This document shows, piece by piece, positions 1-5,380 of a DNA stretch of 5,380 nucleotides (position 1 is the stretch's first letter; each line of letters starts with the position of its first letter). Location: positions 1 through 5,380 of the forward strand of contig CAJKJS010000122.1 of NCBI GenBank assembly GCA_905200265.1, in the 5' to 3' direction. The DNA is from an uncultured Oscillospiraceae bacterium. GTDB taxonomy: Bacteria > Bacillota > Clostridia > Oscillospirales > Acutalibacteraceae. The translations under genes were made by a program, and so were the position numbers. The notes under the pieces were generated by a model. That model made no database searches. It had not been told where the DNA came from and saw only the letters and a program-made list of their open reading frames with translations.

Positions 1-33
1 TCACTGAAAGACAGCTTTAAGAAGAAAAAATAA
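1..33 (+). CDS. C-terminal tail of an upstream gene (partial)
   Basis: Frame 1 reads ten codons, SLKDSFKKKK, and stops at TAA (31-33). A basic Lys-rich tail followed nine bases later by a terminator hairpin is what the end of a gene looks like, so I read this as the last residues of a coding region that begins left of the window. Nothing about its function can be said from ten residues. It could also be chance open frame in an A-rich spacer. Confidence 0.4.
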   Translation, partial: SLKDSFKKKK

Positions 34-41
34 GGATGAAG

Positions 42-88
42 AAAGAAAAGCAGACTTTTGCCTTGCAGGGAAAGGCCTGCTTTTCTTT
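42..88 (+). terminator. Rho-independent terminator after the upstream gene
   Basis: A perfect 12-bp inverted repeat pairs AAAGAAAAGCAG (42-53) with CTGCTTTTCTTT (77-88). Inside it, GCCTT (60-64) can pair with AAGGC (72-76), stacking directly on the right arm. The T-rich stretch is the end of the right arm itself (TTTTCTTT). It lies between the putative upstream stop (33) and the ribosome binding site of the next gene, so it should separate the two transcripts. Confidence 0.7.
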
Positions 89-115
89 GATATATGACAG
101 CCGGGAGGAGAAAAA

Positions 116-1183
116 ATGATCGAAATCAGGCAGACCGAGCAGCTGACCCAGCAGGAAGTAGAGCAGGTGCGCGCCCTTATGGAAGCGTGCGCTGACGAAT
201 TTACTCCTTCGCTGCGGACGCGCAGCGGCCCGGAGCAGGCGGATTTTTCCGGGGATGAAGAAGGTTCATTGGAAGCCTATATCGATGAAATGCTGGAGCA
301 GTCTTTTCTGCTAGCAGAAGAGGACGGGAAAATCGTGGCATTTTTGTCGTATTGTACGGACTTTAAGTGTGATGGATTGGGGGATTATTGCCCCTGTGAT
401 TATGCCAGCACGCTGATTACGGCGCCCGCTCATCGGGGGCAGGGAATTGCCAACAAGCTTTATGAAGCGCTGGAAAACCGGCCGGAACGCAGCAAGTTTA
501 TTGGTTCCCGTACGTGGTCGACGAACCAGGCTCAAATGCATATTTTCCCTAAACGAGGATGGAAGATCATTAGTGTGGTGGAAAATGGCCGGGGGCCAGG
601 GGTTGATACCGTTTACTTCTTACATGCCAAACCGGAAGAAGAAAAGCCGGAGAAAAAAGAGGAGGAAAAGGAAGCATTATTTGAGCTTTCTTGTCCGTAT
701 ACCATGGAAAACTGCCGGGAAATCTGCCGGCATACCATTCGTCCGGTGGCACGGGGCTATTTAGCGGTGGCGTCGGTCATCCTTCTGGGGCTGGGAATTT
801 ATAATATTTTCCTGGGGGATTATCTGGCCATGGCCTTTATGGTTATAGCGGCTGCGGCGTTCTTATACCTATTCCTGGGGGGCTATGCCCGACTGAACGC
901 TTGGCTGTTATACCGCCGCCGGGTAAAGAACAACCACGGTATGGAAGAAAAGCTCACGGTTCGTATGGAAGAAGAGCGCATCCGCGCTATTAACAGTGCC
1001 GGACGCAAAAAGAGCTTTGCCTATAATCAGATTCGCCGGATTCTGGAATGTGAAAACCTCTTGTTGTTCTTTATGGAGGAAATGACGGTACTGGCTGTGG
1101 ATATGCGGTCACTGCCAAAAGAACGGCAGACGGATTTCCGGCTTTTCCTGGAAGCCCATTGTAAAAATACGAAGCTGCGCTAA
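116..1183 (+). CDS. GNAT-family N-acetyltransferase fused to a YcxB-like membrane domain
   Basis: The 355-residue product has two parts. Residues about 1-170 are a GNAT acetyltransferase: the acetyl-CoA loop is visible as HRGQGIA (106-112), followed by helix NKLYEALE. The later STNQAQMHIFPKRGWK and GRGPGVDTVYF blocks are typical of this fold. The acceptor substrate is unknown. Residues 172-187 are a charged Lys/Glu/Pro linker. Residues about 213-235 and 236-258 are two hydrophobic helices with a very short turn, followed by a basic stretch and a soluble C-terminal domain of about 85 residues. That pattern (membrane hairpin, then a strand-rich tail with FAYNQIRRILE and LLLFFM) resembles the YcxB-like family; this assignment is from memory of the pattern. 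By inference both soluble domains face the cytoplasm. Start chosen at ATG 116, with GGGAGGAG at 103-110. No convincing promoter was seen. It sits between two terminators, so it is probably transcribed alone and is not part of the pst operon. Cys clusters occur at 80/85/92/94 and 193/200/204. Confidence 0.85.
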   Translation: MIEIRQTEQLTQQEVEQVRALMEACADEFTPSLRTRSGPEQADFSGDEEGSLEAYIDEMLEQSFLLAEEDGKIVAFLSYCTDFKCDGLGDYCPCDYASTLITAPAHRGQGIANKLYEALENRPERSKFIGSRTWSTNQAQMHIFPKRGWKIISVVENGRGPGVDTVYFLHAKPEEEKPEKKEEEKEALFELSCPYTMENCREICRHTIRPVARGYLAVASVILLGLGIYNIFLGDYLAMAFMVIAAAAFLYLFLGGYARLNAWLLYRRRVKNNHGMEEKLTVRMEEERIRAINSAGRKKSFAYNQIRRILECENLLLFFMEEMTVLAVDMRSLPKERQTDFRLFLEAHCKNTKLR

Positions 1184-1194
1184 TTCTATAAGAT

Positions 1195-1241
1195 AAAGCG
1201 CTGTTATTCTCTAGGGAAAGGGGAATGACAGCGCTTTTTTT
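1195..1241 (+). terminator. Strong Rho-independent terminator after the acetyltransferase gene
   Basis: AAAGCGCTGTTATTC (1195-1209) pairs with GAATGACAGCGCTTT (1223-1237) over 15 bp with a single U-G wobble. Two more pairs (1210-1222, 1211-1221) leave a loop of about nine bases. Seven T's (1235-1241) follow. It begins 11 bases after the stop at 1183 and ends the acetyltransferase transcript before the pst promoter. Confidence 0.92.
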
Positions 1242-1253
1242 GACGGGAAAAGT

Positions 1254-1281
1254 GACACATGAATTTTACAAAAAAAATACA
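1254..1281 (+). promoter_or_regulatory. Putative Pho box: three 11-bp-spaced direct repeats
   Basis: Three hexamers, GACACA (1254-1259), TTTACA (1265-1270) and AATACA (1276-1281), are separated by exactly five bases each, so ACA recurs every 11 bp. PhoP of Bacillus subtilis binds TTAACA-like repeats with this period, and PhoB and Streptomyces PhoP boxes also use 11-bp repeats. The position upstream of a pst promoter fits phosphate-starvation control. Only the middle copy is close to consensus, and the A-rich context makes chance matches easy. The last repeat ends 32 bp before the -10, which would suit an upstream activator site. Confidence 0.4.
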
Positions 1282-1292
1282 AAGGAAAGGAT

Positions 1293-1319
1293 TTGCTTTT
1301 TACCTGGTACTTTTATAAT
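1293..1319 (+). promoter_or_regulatory. Likely pst operon promoter
   Basis: A perfect TATAAT -10 element lies at 1314-1319. The best -35 candidate is TTGCTT (1293-1298), which matches TTGACA only in its first three bases and has a short 15-bp spacer. A good -10 with a poor -35 is common at activator-dependent promoters such as those of Pho regulons. Transcription would start near 1326, giving a leader of about 40 bases that is A-rich and shows no stable structure. Confidence 0.6.
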
Positions 1320-1366
1320 GCCATTGTAATCAAAAAACAAACGAAAACAAAAGGAGTAAGAACCAA

Positions 1367-2311
1367 ATGAAAACGAAGAAATGGCTTGCAATGGCTCTGG
1401 TGTGCTTGTCTGCTGCCGGTATGTTTGCCGGTTGCAGCAATGCGGAAAACAATTCGGATAACGGCTCTTCCGATAGCTCTGTGTCCGACAACGGCAGCTC
1501 CACGGATAGCTCCGAATCGACCGAAGGGATGAGCGGCGCGATCAGCGTAATCTCCCGTGAAGATGGCTCCGGCACTCGTAGCGCTTTTGTTGAGCTGTTG
1601 GGCATTGAAGAAAAAGATGCCGATGGAAATAAAGTGGATATGACGACTTCTTCGGCTGAAATCATCAACAGCACGGCTGTTATGATGCAGACGGTAGCCG
1701 GTAACAAAGCCGCTATCGGTTACATCTCCCTGGGCTCTCTGGATGACACCGTAAAGGCTGTGAAGGTTGACGGTGTAGAACCCAGCGCAGAAGCTGTAAA
1801 AGATGGCAGCTACAAAGTATCCCGTCCGTTCAACATTGTCACGAAGGAAACCGTGAGCGAAGTTGCTCAGGACTTCATTGACTTCATCCTCAGCGAAGAC
1901 GGCCAGAAGGTTGTGGAAGAAGAAGGCTGCGTGAGCGAAGGCAACAATGGTGCCTATGAAGCTTCCGGTCTGAGCGGCACCATCACGGTGATGGGCTCCT
2001 CTTCGGTAACGCCTGTTATGGAAAAACTGGCCGAAGCTTATGAAGGCCTGAATCCTGATGTGGATATCACCGTTCAGCAGAGCGACTCCACCACCGGTGT
2101 TACGTCTGCGGCGGATGGCCTGTGCGATATCGGTATGGCTTCCCGTGAACTGAAAGACGAAGAACTGGAACTGGGCATCAAAGGCCAGGTTATTGCACTG
2201 GATGGTATCGCGGTGATCGTGAACCAGGAAAACCCCATGGATGACATTGCTGCGGACAGCATCAAGGGCATCTATGTAGGCGACATCACCGACTGGGCTG
2301 ACGTGAAATAA
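1367..2311 (+). CDS. pstS: Phosphate-binding lipoprotein PstS, circularly permuted
   Basis: This is the extracytoplasmic phosphate receptor of the Pst transporter, 314 residues. Residues 1-22 are a lipoprotein signal peptide (MKTKKW, hydrophobic core) with lipobox FAGC and acylated Cys23. Residues 24-56 are a Ser/Asp/Asn-rich spacer. Block order is abnormal. Residues 58-190 hold the blocks normally found in the second half of PstS: VISREDGSGTR (61-71, phosphate loop), AIGYISLGSL (116-125), SRPFNIVTK (152-160) and helix VAQDFIDFILSEDGQKVV. Residues 204-314 hold the normally first half: GTITVMGSSSVTPVMEKL (204-221), QQSDSTTG (237-244), DIGMASREL (254-262), VIALDGIAVIVN (275-286) and IYVGDITDWADVK at the very end. 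All binding segments are therefore present, joined by a short linker (about 188-203). In place of the Asp that discriminates phosphate in E. coli PstS it has Ser-Arg, as many Bacillota homologues do. AAAGGAG (1350-1356) lies 10 bases before the ATG. Codons look C-ended and biased, as in highly expressed genes. It is first in the operon. Confidence 0.93.
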   Translation: MKTKKWLAMALVCLSAAGMFAGCSNAENNSDNGSSDSSVSDNGSSTDSSESTEGMSGAISVISREDGSGTRSAFVELLGIEEKDADGNKVDMTTSSAEIINSTAVMMQTVAGNKAAIGYISLGSLDDTVKAVKVDGVEPSAEAVKDGSYKVSRPFNIVTKETVSEVAQDFIDFILSEDGQKVVEEEGCVSEGNNGAYEASGLSGTITVMGSSSVTPVMEKLAEAYEGLNPDVDITVQQSDSTTGVTSAADGLCDIGMASRELKDEELELGIKGQVIALDGIAVIVNQENPMDDIAADSIKGIYVGDITDWADVK

Positions 2312-2330
2312 GCTAGCCGCAAAGGTAAAC

Positions 2331-2380
2331 AAAACGGTCCGGAAGCCCGGCTTATAAAAGCCACGCTCCGGGCCGTTTTT
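2331..2380 (+). terminator. Terminator-like hairpin between pstS and pstC
   Basis: AAAACGGTCCGGA (2331-2343) pairs with TCCGGGCCGTTTT (2367-2379), with one U-G wobble. After a bulged A, AGC/GCT (2344-2346, 2365-2367, sharing T2367 as an alternative pairing) and an inner GGCTT-ATAA-AAGCC stem (2349-2362) continue the structure. Five T's (2376-2380) end it. It starts 19 bases after the pstS stop. In pst operons such structures usually allow partial read-through, so that pstS mRNA exceeds pstCAB mRNA. No clear second promoter for pstC was seen, which implies leaky termination here. Confidence 0.8.
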
Positions 2381-2393
2381 ATGGAGAGAGAAA

Positions 2394-2424
2394 AGTGCCT
2401 TTCGGTTCAGAACGAAAAGGCACT
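2394..2424 (+). promoter_or_regulatory. Second hairpin upstream of pstC
   Basis: AGTGCCTTTCG (2394-2404) pairs with CGAAAAGGCACT (2413-2424) apart from one bulged A, around an eight-base loop. No T run follows, so it is not a classic terminator. It ends just before the pstC ribosome binding site (2428-2436). It may protect the 5' end of a processed pstCAB-phoU transcript or influence translation of pstC; both are inferences from position. Confidence 0.55.
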
Positions 2425-2427
2425 GGC

Positions 2428-2436
2428 AGGAAAGGA
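2428..2436 (+). promoter_or_regulatory. Ribosome binding site that sets the pstC start
   Basis: AGGAAAGGA ends 10 bases before the ATG at 2447. The earlier in-frame ATG at 2381 directly abuts the T run of the terminator and has no Shine-Dalgarno sequence, only hairpin stem. This argues for 2447 as the real start. Confidence 0.6.
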
Positions 2437-2446
2437 TCATTCAGTT

Positions 2447-3292
2447 ATGCATAAAGTAAGCGAAATGCTCATGAAAATCCTGTTTCTGATCGCGGCGTGT
2501 GTTTCCGTGTTGGCAGTAGGGTTGATTTGCTGGTTCCTGTTTTCCAATGGTCTGCCGACCATCGGGAAAATTGGGGTGTCAGACTTCCTGCTGGGTACGG
2601 AATGGCGTCCTTCCAGCGACCAATACGGGATCTTCCCCATGATCATCGGCAGTATTTACGTAACGGTAGGCGCCATCCTCATCGGGGTGCCGATCGGATT
2701 GTTCTGTGCGGTATATCTGGCTTACTTCTGTCCGGAGAAGATTTATAAGATCATCAAACCCGTGGTGAACCTGATGGCAGGGATTCCGTCCATTGTATAT
2801 GGTTTCTTTGGCCTGGTGGTCATTGTACCCATTATGATGGATCTTGTCGGAAACGGGAAAAGCCTTTTAACCGCATCCATTTTGCTGGGCATTATGATTT
2901 TGCCCACGATTATTACCGTATCGGAATCGAGCATTCGGGCTGTACCGGGTTCGTATTACGAAGGGGCTCTGGGGCTGGGGGCCTCCAAAGAACGCGCCGT
3001 GTTCTTTTCGGTACTGCCGGCCGCCAAATCCGGGATTATGGCCGGCATTATTCTGGGCGTCGGGCGTGCCATCGGTGAAACCATGGCGGTGATCATGGTA
3101 GCCGGTAACCAGCCGATTTTGCCGGAAAGCCTCACCAGTGGTGTACGTACTTTAACAGCTAACGTCGTTATCGAAATGGGTTATGCAACCGGCTTGCACC
3201 GGGAAGCGCTGATTGCTACGGCGGTTGTGCTGTTTGTGATGATCTTGATCATCAATCTGCTGTTTACCCTGGTAAAGAGGAGGGAAGCATAA
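2447..3292 (+). CDS. pstC: Phosphate ABC transporter permease PstC
   Basis: One of the two membrane subunits that form the phosphate channel, partnering PstA and driven by PstB. From ATG 2447 it has 281 residues. Hydrophobic segments lie at about 10-33, 66-94, 112-134, 139-157, 195-220 and 255-277, the six helices expected of the family. The motif TEWRPSSDQYGIFPMIIGS (51-69) after the first helix is characteristic of PstC. The EAA-type coupling loop that contacts the ATPase is seen at about 168-210 (SYYEGALGLGASKERA, then ILGVGRAIGETMAV). The reading frame is open upstream to ATG 2381, which would add 22 polar residues (MEREKCLSVQ...). I reject that start because the added codons are made of two RNA hairpins and the ATG has no ribosome binding site. 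The gene ends one base before pstA. Confidence 0.94.
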   Translation: MHKVSEMLMKILFLIAACVSVLAVGLICWFLFSNGLPTIGKIGVSDFLLGTEWRPSSDQYGIFPMIIGSIYVTVGAILIGVPIGLFCAVYLAYFCPEKIYKIIKPVVNLMAGIPSIVYGFFGLVVIVPIMMDLVGNGKSLLTASILLGIMILPTIITVSESSIRAVPGSYYEGALGLGASKERAVFFSVLPAAKSGIMAGIILGVGRAIGETMAVIMVAGNQPILPESLTSGVRTLTANVVIEMGYATGLHREALIATAVVLFVMILIINLLFTLVKRREA

Positions 3293-3293
3293 C

Positions 3294-4154
3294 ATGAAAG
3301 AAACACTTTCCCAAAAAAGAAAGAGCAACACATGGCCGCGTGTGCAGTCGTATATGCTGCGAGCTTTCATGATTTTGGCAACAGTTCTCACGGTTGGAAC
3401 AGTATTTGCTGTACTGATTTATGTCATTGTCAAAGGGGTACCGAATCTGACCCCCGAACTGTTTGCGTGGGAGTATAACACTGAAAACGTGTCCATGCTG
3501 CCGTCTATTATCAATACCCTGATTATTACGGCGCTGGCTCTGTTGTTGGCAGTCCCTGTGGGAATCTTTTCTGCTATCTATTTGACCGAATATGCGGGTC
3601 GCGGAAACAAACTGGTTTCCATTATCCGTATTACGGCTGAAACTCTTTCCGGTATTCCTTCTATCGTATATGGTCTGTTTGGGTTCCTGTTCTTTGTGAT
3701 TCAGCTGCACTGGAGTTATTCGGTGCTGGCAGGTGCCTTTACATTGGCCATCATGATTTTACCTCTGATTATGCGCACCACAGAAGAAGCGCTCAAAGCG
3801 GTGCCCGATTCCTATCGGGAAGGTAGCTTTGGGCTTGGTGCCGGACGGTTGCGTACAGTATTCCGCATTATATTGCCTTCGGCCATGCCGGGCGTTTTGT
3901 CTGGTATTATTCTGGGCGTAGGGCGTATTACCGGCGAAACGGCGGCCCTTCTGTACACCGCCAGTACCGCTTCGGATATGGTAAGCAACGTAATGCAACC
4001 TGGCCGGACGCTGGCCGTTCACATGTACTGCCTGATTAATGAAGGGCTGTATACCGACCAAGCCTATGCCACGGCGGTTGTCCTACTTATTATGGTTGTA
4101 GGCATCAATGCGCTGTCAAGTTTTGTTGTGAAAAAAGTGGGGGTAAAAAAATGA
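3294..4154 (+). CDS. pstA: Phosphate ABC transporter permease PstA
   Basis: The second channel-forming permease of the Pst system, 286 residues. A basic cytoplasmic N-terminus (1-20) is followed by hydrophobic segments at about 22-47, 72-97, 115-135, 142-160, 195-215 and 256-278. Family blocks visible are [20 protein letters not shown] (71-90), [17 protein letters not shown] (115-131) and the EAA-type loop [19 protein letters not shown] (173-191), followed by [18 protein letters not shown] (206-223). The length is normal. AGAGGAGGG (3276-3284), inside the end of pstC, is a strong ribosome binding site nine bases before the ATG. The start lies one base after the pstC stop and the stop overlaps pstB by four bases (ATGA), so the three genes are probably translationally coupled. 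Confidence 0.95.
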   Translation: MKETLSQKRKSNTWPRVQSYMLRAFMILATVLTVGTVFAVLIYVIVKGVPNLTPELFAWEYNTENVSMLPSIINTLIITALALLLAVPVGIFSAIYLTEYAGRGNKLVSIIRITAETLSGIPSIVYGLFGFLFFVIQLHWSYSVLAGAFTLAIMILPLIMRTTEEALKAVPDSYREGSFGLGAGRLRTVFRIILPSAMPGVLSGIILGVGRITGETAALLYTASTASDMVSNVMQPGRTLAVHMYCLINEGLYTDQAYATAVVLLIMVVGINALSSFVVKKVGVKK

Positions 4155-4903
4155 GCGATAAATTTGTTATCCAGAACCTGGATTTATACTACGATAAATT
4201 TCAGGCCCTGAAAAATATTAACCTGAATTTGCCTGAACATCAGATTTCGGCTTTTATTGGACCTTCCGGCTGTGGCAAGTCCACACTGCTGAAGACCTTA
4301 AACCGTATGAACGATTTGGTGGAAGGATGCCGGATCACCGGCAAAGTAGCGCTGGACGGAGAAGATATCTTTGGAAAAATGGATGTCTATCAGCTGCGCC
4401 GCCGTGTGGGCATGGTGTTCCAGAAACCCAATCCGTTCCCCATGAGCATTTACGATAATATTGCCTTCGGTCCCCGTACCCATGGCGTACGTTCCAAAGC
4501 AAAGCTCGATGAAATCGTGGAACGTTCCCTGCGGCAGGCCGCTATTTGGGACGAAGTAAAAGACCGGCTGAAGAAAAGCGCGCTGGGAATGTCCGGTGGA
4601 CAGCAGCAGCGTCTTTGCATCGCCCGTGCCTTGGCAGTGGAACCGGAAGTTTTGCTGATGGACGAACCCACCAGCGCCCTGGACCCGATCTCTACCTCGA
4701 AAATTGAAGATCTGGCGATGGAGCTTAAAGAACAGTATACGATCATCATTGTAACTCATAACATGCAGCAGGCTGCCCGTATTTCCGATAAAACGGCCTT
4801 CTTCCTGCTGGGTGAAGTGGTAGAATTCGGTGATACGCAGACATTGTTCTCTAAACCGGTAGATAAACGCACGGAAGATTACATTACGGGGAGGTTCGGC
4901 TGA
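4151..4903 (+). CDS. pstB: Phosphate ABC transporter ATP-binding protein PstB
   Basis: The cytoplasmic ATPase of the phosphate importer, 250 residues, the usual length for PstB. All nucleotide-binding elements are intact: Walker [10 protein letters not shown] (37-45), Q-loop Gln91 in [14 protein letters not shown] (a block typical of PstB), signature MSGGQQQR (147-154), Walker [13 protein letters not shown] with Asp171 and Glu172, and switch His203 in VTHNMQQA. The NRMNDL segment (51-56) after Walker A is also a PstB hallmark. It should work as a dimer under PstC and PstA. The start overlaps the pstA stop as ATGA (4151-4154). The upstream GTGGGGG (4137-4143) is only a fair ribosome binding site, consistent with coupling to pstA translation. 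phoU begins one base after its stop. Confidence 0.97.
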   Translation: MSDKFVIQNLDLYYDKFQALKNINLNLPEHQISAFIGPSGCGKSTLLKTLNRMNDLVEGCRITGKVALDGEDIFGKMDVYQLRRRVGMVFQKPNPFPMSIYDNIAFGPRTHGVRSKAKLDEIVERSLRQAAIWDEVKDRLKKSALGMSGGQQQRLCIARALAVEPEVLLMDEPTSALDPISTSKIEDLAMELKEQYTIIIVTHNMQQAARISDKTAFFLLGEVVEFGDTQTLFSKPVDKRTEDYITGRFG

Positions 4904-4904
4904 T

Positions 4905-5380
4905 ATGATGAGAACAGTTTATCATGAGCAGCTTCGCATTTTGGGCGAAGAATTGACGAAAATGGGAGCGCTGTGCGAAGAAGGTATTTCGGCTGCGATG
5001 CGCGCCCTGTTCGAAGGCGACCAAACAATGGCCGAAAAAGCCAGGGCGATTGAACGGGAAATTGACCGCAAAGAACGGGATATCGAATCCCAGAGCATGA
5101 AACTCCTTTTATGCCAGCAGCCGGTAGCCGGCGAACTGCGCATTGTCTCTTCGGCTTTGCGGCTGATTTCCGATATGGAGCGAATTGGCGACCAGGCCAG
5201 TGATATCGCCGAAATTACCCCTCATATTACGGAACGTGATCCGGAAATTATGAAGATGTTCCACGAAATGGCCGTACACACCATTCGTATGGTGACGGAA
5301 AGTGTGGATTCGTTCGTACGCAGTGATGAATCTCTGGCCCGGGAAGTACAGGCGTACGACGACGTGGTGGATCAGGATTT
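4905..5380 (+). CDS. phoU: Phosphate signalling protein PhoU (3' end beyond window)
   Basis: Cytoplasmic negative regulator that couples the Pst transporter to phosphate sensing, usually through a PhoR-type kinase; no such kinase gene is visible here. 158 codons are present of the roughly 215-220 usual for the family, and the frame is open to the window edge. The helical, charged sequence has the expected blocks of the first three-helix repeat: EIDRKERDIE (52-61), LLLCQQPVAGELR (67-79) and SDMERIGDQASDIAEI (89-104), the last being the metal-binding-type motif of PhoU. The second repeat begins near residue 115, and AYDDVVDQD at the edge mirrors EREIDRKERD of the first. GGGGAGG (4888-4894) sits 10 bases before the first of two adjacent ATGs (4905, 4908), so I prefer 4905. 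It starts one base after pstB and is the last operon gene seen. Confidence 0.95.
   Translation, partial: MMRTVYHEQLRILGEELTKMGALCEEGISAAMRALFEGDQTMAEKARAIEREIDRKERDIESQSMKLLLCQQPVAGELRIVSSALRLISDMERIGDQASDIAEITPHITERDPEIMKMFHEMAVHTIRMVTESVDSFVRSDESLAREVQAYDDVVDQD

Noticed and set aside
447..764. Plus-strand frame with a very basic RKKKSRRKKRRKRK stretch inside the acetyltransferase gene
   Set aside because: The basic run is the Lys/Glu linker read one base out of phase, and the frame lies within a well-supported gene.
1320..1366. Riboswitch or structured leader before pstS
   Set aside because: The leader is only about 40 bases, A-rich, and has no inverted repeat capable of a stable stem.
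1367..2311. pstS as a pseudogene or as two broken fragments
   Set aside because: The frame is uninterrupted, has a good ribosome binding site, signal peptide and lipobox, carries every expected block once, and shows strong codon bias. Permutation explains it better than decay.
1313..2440. Long open frame of about 375 codons on the minus strand covering all of pstS
   Set aside because: It is rich in Phe, His, Arg and Gly with no recognisable domain, and overlaps a clear pstS and both flanking regulatory regions. It is a shadow of pstS codon bias.
3264..3710. Minus-strand open frame over the start of pstA
   Set aside because: Its Gln/Asn/Arg-rich composition is what results from reading membrane-protein codons in reverse, and it lies opposite an intact PstA.
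1..5380. Mobile element, CRISPR array, tRNA/rRNA or att site
   Set aside because: I saw no transposase or integrase sequence, no regularly spaced repeats, no cloverleaf or rRNA-like sequence, and no flanking duplications. The genes are collinear core metabolism.

Overview
The window carries a high-affinity phosphate uptake operon, pstS-pstC-pstA-pstB-phoU, all on the + strand and running off the right edge inside phoU. A separate single gene lies before it: an acetyltransferase fused to a membrane domain. The host looks like a Bacillota bacterium of moderate GC. The evidence is strong AGGAGG-type ribosome binding sites, a lipoprotein-type PstS with a Ser/Asp-rich spacer, U-tailed hairpin terminators, and a PstS and PhoU that read like Clostridia or Negativicutes proteins. 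The family-level guess is from protein style only and is weak.

Layout. Bases 1-33 look like the last codons of an upstream gene, followed by a hairpin terminator (42-88). Bases 116-1183 encode a 355-residue protein: an N-terminal GNAT acetyltransferase domain, a Lys/Glu-rich linker, then a two-helix membrane hairpin with a C-terminal segment that reads like the YcxB-like family. A strong terminator (1195-1241) isolates it from the pst operon. Bases 1242-1366 hold a likely pst promoter (TATAAT at 1314-1319), with three 11-bp-spaced ACA-ending repeats upstream that resemble a PhoP/PhoB box. pstS follows at 1367-2311. A terminator-like hairpin and a second hairpin lie between pstS and pstC. pstC, pstA, pstB and phoU are then packed with gaps of one base or a 4-base overlap.

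How the genes work together. PstS is a lipid-anchored phosphate-binding protein outside the membrane. PstC and PstA form the channel, PstB is the ATPase, and PhoU links transporter state to phosphate signalling. The hairpins after pstS fit the usual excess of binding protein over transporter.

Main point of interest. The PstS is complete and in one frame, but its sequence is circularly permuted. The half normally at the C-terminus (phosphate loop DGSGTR, AIGYISLGSL, the final helix) comes first. The half normally at the N-terminus (GSSSVTPVMEKL, DIGMASREL, IYVGDITDW) comes second. The protein stops just where the other half would usually continue. The GNAT/YcxB-like fusion is the second unusual architecture. 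Apart from these two proteins, the operon is ordinary.
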